Positions 57,571 to 64,000 of a stretch of 64,000 nt of DNA are shown in pieces. The DNA is taken from assembly GCF_000412695.1 (NCBI RefSeq), contig NC_021499.1, positions 4,960,001 to 5,024,000 of the forward strand, in the 5' to 3' direction. Origin of the DNA: Pseudomonas resinovorans NBRC 106553. GTDB lineage: Bacteria > Pseudomonadota > Gammaproteobacteria > Pseudomonadales > Pseudomonadaceae. The notes under the pieces are model-generated. The model ran no database searches and was not told the origin of the DNA. It was given only the letters and a program-made list of their open reading frames with translations. The translations under genes and the position numbers were made by a program. Position 1 is the stretch's first letter. Each line of letters opens with the position of its first letter.

Positions 57571-57593
57571 AACGGCGGCCCTTGGCCGCCGTT
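57571..57593 (+). terminator. ndvB terminator
   Basis: AACGGCGGCC pairs perfectly with GGCCGCCGTT around CTT, followed by CTTGTTTT, 19 bp after the ndvB stop. Confidence 0.88.
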
Positions 57594-57654
57594 CTTGTTT
57601 TAAGATATCCGCCTTTTCACCCCTCAGTTGCCGCGCTGCTTCCCGGAGCCTTTC

Positions 57655-58797
57655 ATGTCTGCCCTGTCCCCCACCCTCGAACTCGCCTGCGAGCTTATCC
57701 GCCGCCCGTCCGTCACCCCGGTCGACGAAGGCTGCCAGGACCTGATGATGCGCCGGCTGGAAGCCGTGGGCTTCCGCATCGAGCGCATGCGCATCGAGGA
57801 CGTGGAGAACTTCTGGGCCATTCGTGGCAACGAGGGTCCGGTGCTCTGCTTCGCCGGCCATACCGACGTGGTTCCCACCGGCCCGGTTCAGGCCTGGCAG
57901 CACCAGCCCTTCGATGCACTGATCGACGACCAGGGCATGCTCTGCGGCCGTGGCGCGGCGGACATGAAGGGCAGCCTCGCGTCCATGGTCATCGCCGTGG
58001 AGCGTTTCGTCGCCGAACACCCCCAGCACAAGGGCGCCATCGCCTTCCTGATCACCAGTGACGAAGAAGGCCCGGCCCACCACGGGACCAAGGCCGTGGT
58101 CGAACGCCTGGCCGCCCGTGGCGAGCGCCTGGACTGGTGCATCGTCGGCGAGCCGTCGAGCACCTCCCTGGTGGGTGACGTGGTGAAGAACGGCCGTCGC
58201 GGCTCCCTCGGCTGCAAGCTGACCGTGCGCGGCGTGCAGGGCCACGTGGCCTACCCGCACCTGGCGAAGAACCCCATCCACCTGGCCGCGCCGGCCCTGG
58301 CGGAACTCGCCGCCGAGCATTGGGACGACGGCAACGAATTCTTCCCGCCCACCAGCTTCCAGGTGTCCAACGTCAATTCCGGCACCGGCGCCACCAACGT
58401 GATCCCCGGCGACCTGGTGGCGGTGTTCAACTTCCGCTTCTCCACCGAATCCACCGTGGAAGGCCTGCAGCGCCGCGTCGAGGCCATCCTCGACAAGCAC
58501 AAGCTGGACTATCACCTGGAGTGGGCCCTGTCCGGCCTGCCCTTCCTCACCGAGCCGGGTGAGCTGCTGGACGCCGTATCGGCCAGCATCAAGGCCATCA
58601 CCGGCCGCGACACCACGCCTTCCACCAGCGGTGGCACCTCCGACGGCCGCTTCATCGCCACCATGGGTACCCAGGTGGTGGAACTCGGCCCGGTCAATGC
58701 CACCATCCACCAGGTGAACGAGCGCGTGCTGGCCAGCGACCTCGACCTGCTCACCGATATCTACCAGCAGACCCTGGTTCGCCTGCTCGCCCAATGA
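57655..58797 (+). CDS. dapE: Succinyl-diaminopimelate desuccinylase
   Basis: DapE hydrolyses N-succinyl-L,L-DAP to diaminopimelate and succinate, feeding lysine and peptidoglycan. The product has 380 residues with two zinc sites: H and D in [12 protein letters not shown] near 69 and [12 protein letters not shown] near 102, EE in [12 protein letters not shown] near 135, E in [10 protein letters not shown] near 164 and H in [11 protein letters not shown] near 352. The start [14 protein letters not shown] has GGAG upstream. It shares a 4-nt overlap with rlmA. Confidence 0.96.
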   Translation: MSALSPTLELACELIRRPSVTPVDEGCQDLMMRRLEAVGFRIERMRIEDVENFWAIRGNEGPVLCFAGHTDVVPTGPVQAWQHQPFDALIDDQGMLCGRGAADMKGSLASMVIAVERFVAEHPQHKGAIAFLITSDEEGPAHHGTKAVVERLAARGERLDWCIVGEPSSTSLVGDVVKNGRRGSLGCKLTVRGVQGHVAYPHLAKNPIHLAAPALAELAAEHWDDGNEFFPPTSFQVSNVNSGTGATNVIPGDLVAVFNFRFSTESTVEGLQRRVEAILDKHKLDYHLEWALSGLPFLTEPGELLDAVSASIKAITGRDTTPSTSGGTSDGRFIATMGTQVVELGPVNATIHQVNERVLASDLDLLTDIYQQTLVRLLAQ

Positions 58798-59600
58798 AAC
58801 TCATCTGCCCCCTCTGCCAGGGTGCCCTGAGCGCCCGCGACCAGGGCCTGGTGTGCCCGGCCAATCACAGCTTCGACCGCGCGCGCCAGGGCTACTACAA
58901 CCTGCTGCCGGTGCAGCACAAGAACAGCCGCGACCCGGGCGACAACGCCACCATGGTCGAGGCCCGCCGGCGCTTCCTCGACGCCGGCCACTACGCCCCC
59001 CTGGCCAATCGCCTGGCGGCGCTTGCCGCCGAGCGCGACCCGGACCGCTGGCTGGATATCGGCTGTGGCGAGGGCTACTACACCGGCCAGTTGGCCATGG
59101 CCCTGCCAGCCACCGACGGCTATGCCCTGGATATCTCCCGGGAAGCGGTGAAACGCGCCTGCCGACGTGCTCCGCAACTGCACTGGCTGGTGGCGAGCAT
59201 GGCGCGGGTACCCCTGGCCGACGCCAGCTGCCAACTGCTGGCCAGCGTCTTCAGCCCGCTGGACTGGCAGGAGGCGCTGCGCCTGCTGGCGCCCGGCGGC
59301 GGCCTGCTGCGCATGGGGCCGACCCGCGAGCACCTGATGGAGCTGCGGGAAAAACTCTATGACGAAGTCCGCGACTACGACGACGAGAAGCACCTGACCC
59401 AAATCCCCGAGGGCATGCGCGCGGTCCACAGCGAAACGCTGACCTACCGCCTGCACCTGGCCGATGCCCAGGCCCGCGCCGACCTACTGTCCATGACCCC
59501 GCACGGCTGGCGCGCCAGCGCCGAGCGCCGCGCGGCGGTCGTCGCCGAGGCCTTCGATGTGACGGTGTCCATTCGCTACGATTGGATCGAGAAGATATAG
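58794..59600 (+). CDS. rlmA: 23S rRNA (guanine745-N1)-methyltransferase
   Basis: RlmA methylates G745 of 23S rRNA with SAM. The product has 268 residues. An N-terminal zinc finger ([18 protein letters not shown], Cys 5 and 8, then CPANH near 22) precedes the SAM-binding domain with [17 protein letters not shown] near 84 and the [17 protein letters not shown] segment. The ATG sits in ATGA with dapE, so translation is coupled. Confidence 0.94.
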   Translation: MKLICPLCQGALSARDQGLVCPANHSFDRARQGYYNLLPVQHKNSRDPGDNATMVEARRRFLDAGHYAPLANRLAALAAERDPDRWLDIGCGEGYYTGQLAMALPATDGYALDISREAVKRACRRAPQLHWLVASMARVPLADASCQLLASVFSPLDWQEALRLLAPGGGLLRMGPTREHLMELREKLYDEVRDYDDEKHLTQIPEGMRAVHSETLTYRLHLADAQARADLLSMTPHGWRASAERRAAVVAEAFDVTVSIRYDWIEKI

Positions 59601-59609
59601 GAGTTTTCC

Positions 59610-59981
59610 ATGCGCCAACCCGACATCGAGATCTACCTCAAGGATGCCGACCAGGAAGCCGTCACCGCCTGGCTCACCGCGGCGCTGGGCTCCTGCAGCC
59701 CCTGGCAGCAGAAGGGCCAGACCTACAAGTGCCTGGCCGGGGATGTCCCGGTCACCTGGCTGCCCAAGGCCGTGGGCAAATGGCACAGCCTCTACCTGGA
59801 GAGCGACGCCACGCCCTGGGAGGATGACCTGGGTTGCGCCCGCGCGGCCTTCGCGGCCCTCGGGGTGGAAGTCCGCTGCGCGCCGGGTGGCTGGCAGGAA
59901 GCACAGGGTGAAGAGGACGCCGACCGCTGGATCAAGGTGAACGCGCACGGCGAGGAAGAGTTCGTCTGGCGCACCGAGTGA
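59610..59981 (+). CDS. Conserved hypothetical protein, PA1160-like
   Basis: The product has 123 residues, no signal peptide and no membrane segment. It is acidic, rich in Trp (WLTAAL, PWQQKG, VTWLPKAV, KWHSLYLES, GGWQEA, RWIKVN) and looks like a small alpha/beta domain. I do not recognise a function. It has a good AGGAG site and follows rlmA by 9 bp, so it is probably co-transcribed with dapE-rlmA. An equivalent next to rlmA and a cold-shock gene is present in P. aeruginosa, from memory. Confidence 0.75.
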   Translation: MRQPDIEIYLKDADQEAVTAWLTAALGSCSPWQQKGQTYKCLAGDVPVTWLPKAVGKWHSLYLESDATPWEDDLGCARAAFAALGVEVRCAPGGWQEAQGEEDADRWIKVNAHGEEEFVWRTE

Positions 59982-60014
59982 ACCATCGGAACAGCTGACC
60001 AGGAATCGCAGAAA

Positions 60015-60045
60015 GCAAAAGGCCCGTCAGTGACGGGCCTTTTGC
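60015..60045. terminator. Bidirectional terminator between PA1160-like and cold-shock genes
   Basis: GCAAAAGGCCCGTCA pairs perfectly with TGACGGGCCTTTTGC. Both strands end in a T-run, fitting the two convergent genes. Confidence 0.88.
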
Positions 60046-60054
60046 ATTTGAGTC

Positions 60055-60264
60055 TTAGACCTTGGCGACGTCTTCCGCCTGCAGGCCCTTTTGACCCTGG
60101 ATCACGGAGAACTCCACCTTCTGGCCTTCCAGCAGAGAGCGATGGCCCTCGCCGCGGATAGCGCGGTAGTGAACGAATACATCAGGACCGCTTTCGCGCT
60201 GAATGAAACCATAGCCCTTGGCGTCATTGAACCACTTGACGGTTCCGACCTCACGATCAGCCAT
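60055..60264 (-). CDS. Cold-shock domain protein
   Basis: The product has 69 residues and one cold-shock (OB-fold) domain that binds single-stranded RNA or DNA. RNP1 is KGYGFIQRE near 16-24 and RNP2 is VFVHY near 30-34. The ATG has GGAGAG 6 nt upstream. It has an unusually long leader of about 145 nt, common in cold-shock genes whose RNA folds differently at low temperature. It resembles P. aeruginosa PA1159. Confidence 0.92.
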   Translation of the reverse strand: MADREVGTVKWFNDAKGYGFIQRESGPDVFVHYRAIRGEGHRSLLEGQKVEFSVIQGQKGLQAEDVAKV

Positions 60265-60297
60265 TACTGCTCTCTCCAACTCGCAATTTTGTTGTGT

Positions 60298-60315
60298 ACC
60301 CCCTTTGGTGGGGGT
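60298..60315 (-). promoter_or_regulatory. Hairpin in the cold-shock gene leader
   Basis: ACCCCC (60298-60303) pairs with GGGGGT (60310-60315), 34 bp upstream of the ATG and close to the ribosome site. It could be a temperature-sensitive leader element, though this is inferred. Confidence 0.4.
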
Positions 60316-60417
60316 TTCGACGGTACGGTAAAGACGTTCTTCTTGTTATATCCAACCCCTGCCGAGCAAGCTTGGAGCGGGTATTTCGAATGGCGTTCTT
60401 TTTATGACCGCGACCGG

Positions 60418-60445
60418 AGTATACGACAAGAGTTCACGCTGAAAA
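60418..60445 (-). promoter_or_regulatory. Candidate promoter of the cold-shock gene
   Basis: On the minus strand TTTTCA (60445-60440) and TATACT (60423-60418) are spaced by 16 bp, a plausible sigma-70 promoter giving a leader of about 145 nt. The surrounding DNA is AT-rich for this genome. Confidence 0.45.
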
Positions 60446-60492
60446 GCACTTTTTTATGACAGTGCAGAATGGCCGTGTGGCGCGGGCTTGAC

Positions 60493-60577
60493 GCCCCTTT
60501 TTAGTACTTTTGAAGTACAAAATGGGGCACTGGCAAAGGCGGAATCGAACTATCTATTGTCCGATTTACCGCCTTGC
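60493..60577. repeat. Two inverted repeats before the Gld-type operon end
   Basis: An imperfect repeat at 60493-60528 pairs GCCCC-N5-AGTACTT with AAGTAC-N5-GGGGC. A second at 60536-60577 pairs AAGGCGGAATCG with CGATTTACCGCCTT with a bulge. The second lies 14 bp after the stop of the DUF4340 gene and may terminate that operon. No other feature is seen between 60446 and 60591. Confidence 0.5.
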
Positions 60578-60591
60578 CTGATTAACTTGCA

Positions 60592-61587
60592 CTACTTCTT
60601 GGCAAGCAGGTCTTCAAGTTCCCGGGCCAGTGCATGGAACTGCGAAGGTTCGATCCGATAAGCCCAGTCCAGTCTTCCCGGCACCTGTTCTTCGGTGAGT
60701 TTTTCCTTGCTCTTGAGCACCAGCCAGGCCTGTTCGCCCTGGATATGGATCTCGCCACGCAACTCGCCGCCGTCGAAGGTCTGCAGGTTGAATTGCATGA
60801 CGGGCTTGTCCTTGAACTGCACCTGTTCCAGGGGAGCGTTGTCGGCGAACAGCAGGCTCGAGAACAGCATCGCCGGGCCGTTGGCCGCCGCCTCATGGGC
60901 CAGCTGGCGCCCCTTGGGCAGTTCCTTGAGCTTGAGGTTGGGCTCCCCGAATGCGTCACGGTAGACGGTCATGCGGCTGCCGTTGGGGTAGAGCACCTCC
61001 ACCTGGCGAATGCTGGCGAAGGGGATCTCGGCCACGCGGCGATCCAGCCAGTCGAGCTCGGTCGCCGGCAGCGGCATGGGCTGGTCCACCAGCCAGACCT
61101 GGTTGTCGCCATAGAGGCGCACCAGTTGGCCCTTGCCCTGCTGCGCCGGCTTGCCCACCAGCAGCTCCAGGGGCGGCTCGGCGCCGCGCTCCAGCTTGAT
61201 GTGGATGCCCTGCGCCTCCGCCCCGCCCTTGTCGGCCAGGCCGACGCGGCCATGCAGCTCGGGATTGGCGGTCTTGGCCTCGACCTTGCGTGCCTCGACC
61301 AGGGCCCGTAGCAGGGTCGCCACGGGCTGGGCGGATACCGGGGAGTCGGCCTTGGCCGGCACCACCCAGCGTTCGCCCTGGCGCGCCAGGCGCAGGTCGG
61401 GCTGACCCGGGCGCCGTACCTCGATGGTGGTCACGCTGGCCAGATTGCCCTGCAATCCCGGCAGCAGGAGTTCCCGACTGGCGCTGGACGGCTGCGGCTC
61501 AGGCCGCCGGCTGTCCTGCTGGATGAACCAGGCTGCGCCCAGGCCGGCGGCCAGCAGTGCGAGGAAGATCAGGCCTTTGCGTCCCAT
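60592..61587 (-). CDS. DUF4340 domain protein of Gld-type ABC operon
   Basis: The product has 331 residues with one N-terminal membrane helix (about 5-22) and a large periplasmic part that matches the DUF4340 type found beside GldG-like genes. Segments such as RWVVPAKADSPVSAQPVATL look like the repeated beta domains of the family. No catalytic motif is visible. It lies 10 bp after the GldG-like gene, so it is the last gene of the operon. The export substrate of such systems is unknown outside gliding bacteria. Confidence 0.8.
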   Translation of the reverse strand: MGRKGLIFLALLAAGLGAAWFIQQDSRRPEPQPSSASRELLLPGLQGNLASVTTIEVRRPGQPDLRLARQGERWVVPAKADSPVSAQPVATLLRALVEARKVEAKTANPELHGRVGLADKGGAEAQGIHIKLERGAEPPLELLVGKPAQQGKGQLVRLYGDNQVWLVDQPMPLPATELDWLDRRVAEIPFASIRQVEVLYPNGSRMTVYRDAFGEPNLKLKELPKGRQLAHEAAANGPAMLFSSLLFADNAPLEQVQFKDKPVMQFNLQTFDGGELRGEIHIQGEQAWLVLKSKEKLTEEQVPGRLDWAYRIEPSQFHALARELEDLLAKK

Positions 61588-61597
61588 GTTCTACTCC

Positions 61598-63433
61598 TCA
61601 GGCCTTGCGCCGACGGCGCCAGAACCACAGCACCAGTACGCCCAGGGTCAGCACCAGCGGTACCAGGGCGATGTTGATGAATTTCAGCTTGCGGCCCAGG
61701 TCCTCGATGCTGGAATTGAGCTGGAAGCGCACGTCACGCAGTTCCTTGCGGATGCGCAGCTTCTCCTGGACGAACTGCTGCAGTGCCGCCTGTTGCTCCG
61801 GCGTCAGCTCCAGGGCCTTGGCCGGGTCCTGGTTCTGCTGCAGGGTAGCCAGCTTCTGCTCGGTGTCGGCCAGGCGCTGCTGGAGCTCCTGCTCCTGCTC
61901 ACGGAACTTCACCTCGGCATCGCGCTGGAGTTTCTCCACCACATCGAACGGACGGCTGAAGCGACCACGGGAGCGCACGCTGATCAACGCCTCGGAGCCG
62001 GCCAGGTTGTCCAGGGCGTTGATGGCGAAGCCGGCGTTGTCGGCCCAGGGCTGCGGCACGCGCTGGCCGAAGAAGTCCTGCACCTGCACCCACATGCGAT
62101 CGCTGAGGAGATCGGTGTCGGCGACGGCGATCACGTTGATGTTGTCCGCCGCCTTCAGGCCGTCCTTCTGGCCCTCGATGCCCTCGGGGAAGGCCGTCTG
62201 CGCCGGGCCGCTGATGCGCGCCGCCACGGTGTAGCGCTCGCCGGTGGGCTCGAGCTCACGGATCAGTTCCTCGGGGTCGGCGAGCATGGTGAAGCGCTGC
62301 ACGTCGAAGGGCATCGAGTATTCGGAGCTCTGGATCAGCGGCAGGAAATGGGTCTTGGCGCCGTCCAGCGGCCGCAGGATACCGGCGGTGGCTACGGTGA
62401 TGTTCTCCAGGCCGGCGGTGCTCACGTCGCTCTGGTCGAGACTATGGCTGGGCAGGTTGAGCCAGGCGGCGTGGCGCGCCGGCGGCTTGTCCTGGCCCAT
62501 GCTCACCGACATGGCGTTGGCGCCGTCACCGAGTATCTTGCCCGGCAGCATCTGCACGCCCCAGGCCTTGAACAGAGCATCCAGGCTCGAGCCCCGTTCG
62601 CCCCCCGGCTCGCCCGGCATTTCCATGCCGCTGTCGGCTTCGCTCAGGGGGTCGACGAAGACCAGCAGCTTGCCGCCGCGCAGTACGAACTGGTCGATGG
62701 CGTACTGGGTCTGCTGCGGCAGGTCTTTCGGATGCACCAGCAGCAACACCGAGACCTTCTCGAGGATCTGGTCGATGTCGCTCTTGAGGCTCTCGATCTG
62801 GAACAGCTGGCGGATTTCCTCCATCACCATCCAGGGTGCGGTGGGCTGGCGGGTCGCCATGTCGAAGCCACCGTTGAGCTGCAGCCCGGACATCACACCC
62901 ACCACCGGGCGCTCCGGCTTGGCCAGGCTCTGCACCAGGCGGCTGATCTCGTACTCGAGGAATTCCTCCTGGTCCAGGGGGAAGAACGGAATGATCTGGG
63001 TGTGATCGACGCTGTTGGTCCCGGCCAGGCCGAAGTAGACCTGGTCGCCGCCCTGCTGCAGCGGCACCGCCTGCAGGCCGAATTCCGCCGCCTTGTCCTC
63101 GTCCTCGGAGAAGGGCTCGGGGTCGACTACGTGGAGCTTTATCTTGCCGTCAGCGGCGCGCTCGTAGGCCTTGAGCATTTCTTCCACGCGCCGCGCGTAG
63201 TTGCGCAGGCCCATCAGGTCCTTGGCGCTCTTGTCGGAGTAGAAGAAGTACAGGTTGATCGGCTCGTCGATCTCGCCAAGGATTTTCCGGGTCCCGTCGG
63301 AGATGGTGTAGAGCTTCTGCTCGGTGAGGTCGACCCGCGCATTGGTCAGGGTCAGCCCGGAGAGCATGTTGAATGCCAGGAAGGCCAGGGCGATCAGCAG
63401 CAGCCCGGCACCGGAATACAGTGTTCTTTTCAT
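61598..63433 (-). CDS. GldG-like ABC transporter auxiliary membrane protein
   Basis: The product has 611 residues with an N-terminal membrane helix (about 6-25), a large periplasmic region related to the ABC-type 'Gldg' family (LTEQKLYTISDGTRKILGEI near 37-56; YFFYSDKSAKDL), a coiled coil near 520-575 and a C-terminal membrane helix (about 588-605) ending RRRRKA. In Bacteroidetes gliding GldG works with GldA and GldF; here it is an exporter component of unknown substrate. It starts 2 bp after the permease. Confidence 0.85.
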   Translation of the reverse strand: MKRTLYSGAGLLLIALAFLAFNMLSGLTLTNARVDLTEQKLYTISDGTRKILGEIDEPINLYFFYSDKSAKDLMGLRNYARRVEEMLKAYERAADGKIKLHVVDPEPFSEDEDKAAEFGLQAVPLQQGGDQVYFGLAGTNSVDHTQIIPFFPLDQEEFLEYEISRLVQSLAKPERPVVGVMSGLQLNGGFDMATRQPTAPWMVMEEIRQLFQIESLKSDIDQILEKVSVLLLVHPKDLPQQTQYAIDQFVLRGGKLLVFVDPLSEADSGMEMPGEPGGERGSSLDALFKAWGVQMLPGKILGDGANAMSVSMGQDKPPARHAAWLNLPSHSLDQSDVSTAGLENITVATAGILRPLDGAKTHFLPLIQSSEYSMPFDVQRFTMLADPEELIRELEPTGERYTVAARISGPAQTAFPEGIEGQKDGLKAADNINVIAVADTDLLSDRMWVQVQDFFGQRVPQPWADNAGFAINALDNLAGSEALISVRSRGRFSRPFDVVEKLQRDAEVKFREQEQELQQRLADTEQKLATLQQNQDPAKALELTPEQQAALQQFVQEKLRIRKELRDVRFQLNSSIEDLGRKLKFINIALVPLVLTLGVLVLWFWRRRRKA

Positions 63434-63435
63434 GT

Positions 63436-64000
63436 TCAGTCGGCCTTCTTCAGGTCCACCACCACAGCAGTGGCGGCCAGCCAGGCGGCGATCAGGGTGA
63501 CGAAGTAAAGCAGGTCACGCAGGTCGATCACGCCTTTGCTGATGGCATCGAAACGGGTCAGGAAGCTCAAGGACGCCACGGCGTCCAGCAACCACTGCGG
63601 CGCCCAGCCACTGAAGGCGTCGAGCACCAGGGGGAAGCCGCTGACGATAAACAGGAAGCACACGCTGACGGCGAGGATGAAGGCGATCACCTGGTTCTTC
63701 GCCAGCGCCGACATGCACGAGCCGATGGCGAGGAAGGCACCTGCCAACAGCCAGGAGCCGATGTAGCCGGTGATGATGGCGCCGTTGTCCGGCTCCCCCA
63801 GGTAGTTGACGGTCAGCACCATGGGGAAGGTCAGCAGCAGCGCCAGGCCGGCGAAGGCCCAGGCGGCGAGGAACTTGCCGGTGACCGCCTCGAAGCGGGT
63901 GATCGGCAGGGTCATCAGCAACTCGATGGAGCCGGACTTGCGCTCCTCGGCCCAGAGCCGCATGGCGATGGCCGGCACCAGGAACAGGTAGAGCCAGGGG
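63436..64000 (-). CDS. ABC transporter permease (GldF-like), 5' end beyond window
   Basis: This is the C-terminal 187 residues of an ABC-2-type permease; the frame stays open to the right edge. The segment RLWAEERKSGSIELLMTLPI is the ABC-2 cytosolic signature with the EERKxGT-like motif, followed by about four membrane helices. It probably forms a complex with the downstream GldG-like and DUF4340 proteins and an ATPase that should lie just beyond the window. Confidence 0.87.
   Translation of the reverse strand, partial: PWLYLFLVPAIAMRLWAEERKSGSIELLMTLPITRFEAVTGKFLAAWAFAGLALLLTFPMVLTVNYLGEPDNGAIITGYIGSWLLAGAFLAIGSCMSALAKNQVIAFILAVSVCFLFIVSGFPLVLDAFSGWAPQWLLDAVASLSFLTRFDAISKGVIDLRDLLYFVTLIAAWLAATAVVVDLKKAD

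Overview
The window is a high-GC chromosomal segment of a gammaproteobacterium, almost certainly Pseudomonas. Evidence is the classic Pseudomonas order recX-recA-cinA-mutS-fdxA-(rsmZ)-rpoS-nlpD-pcm-surE-truD-ispF, the GacA-type TGTAAGN6CTTACA site, and a string of proteins resembling P. aeruginosa ones. The order differs from what I remember of P. aeruginosa PAO1 in one place: a block (ndvB-dapE-rlmA-small protein-cold-shock gene) sits next to csdA/csdE/tcdA. I therefore read it as a Pseudomonas other than P. aeruginosa, without a species call. No rRNA, tRNA or CRISPR was seen.

Layout. 1-3.4 kb: EamA exporter (cut by the window edge), DTW-domain tRNA modification enzyme, a secreted PA3611-like protein and a LOG-family hydrolase. 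3.4-8.2 kb: DNA repair (recX, recA with LexA box, cinA-type amidase, mutS). 8.3-12.3 kb: fdxA, the small RNA rsmZ, an IS5-family insertion, rpoS and nlpD. 12.4-19.5 kb: pcm, surE, truD, ispF, the formaldehyde detoxification pair adhC/fghA with a divergent LysR regulator, ispD and ftsB. 19.6-29.7 kb: eno, kdsA, pyrG, tilS, accA, dnaE. 29.8-44.3 kb: a long minus-strand run for lipid A, outer membrane assembly, isoprenoid/phospholipid synthesis and translation (rpsB, tsf, pyrH, frr, uppS, cdsA, dxr, rseP, bamA, skp, lpxD, fabZ, lpxA, lpxB, rnhB). 44.5-52.5 kb: map, glnD, dapC, an ArsC-like protein, dapD and csdA/csdE on the plus strand. 52.6-60.3 kb: tcdA, a YqhD-like alcohol dehydrogenase, ndvB-like glucan synthase, dapE, rlmA, a small unknown protein and a cold-shock protein. 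60.6-64 kb: a Gld-type ABC export operon running off the right edge.

The notable discovery is at 8.73-10.25 kb. The GacA-controlled regulatory RNA rsmZ (minus strand, about 8736-8866, eight GGA motifs, most in or beside hairpin loops) has been separated from its GacA upstream activating sequence (10235-10252) by a 1,190-bp IS5-group element (8881-10070) flanked by a TTAG target duplication. The insertion lies inside the inferred -10 hexamer. The duplication rebuilds that hexamer beside rsmZ, but the original -35, the AT-rich linker and the GacA site are now about 1.2 kb away. This predicts loss of Gac control of rsmZ in this strain.

Most of the rest is conserved housekeeping DNA. Smaller points are hairpins at gene borders, a terminator placed just before ispF, a nested inverted repeat after eno, a 16-bp palindrome before eno, and three dispersed GTAGG-type hairpin repeats.
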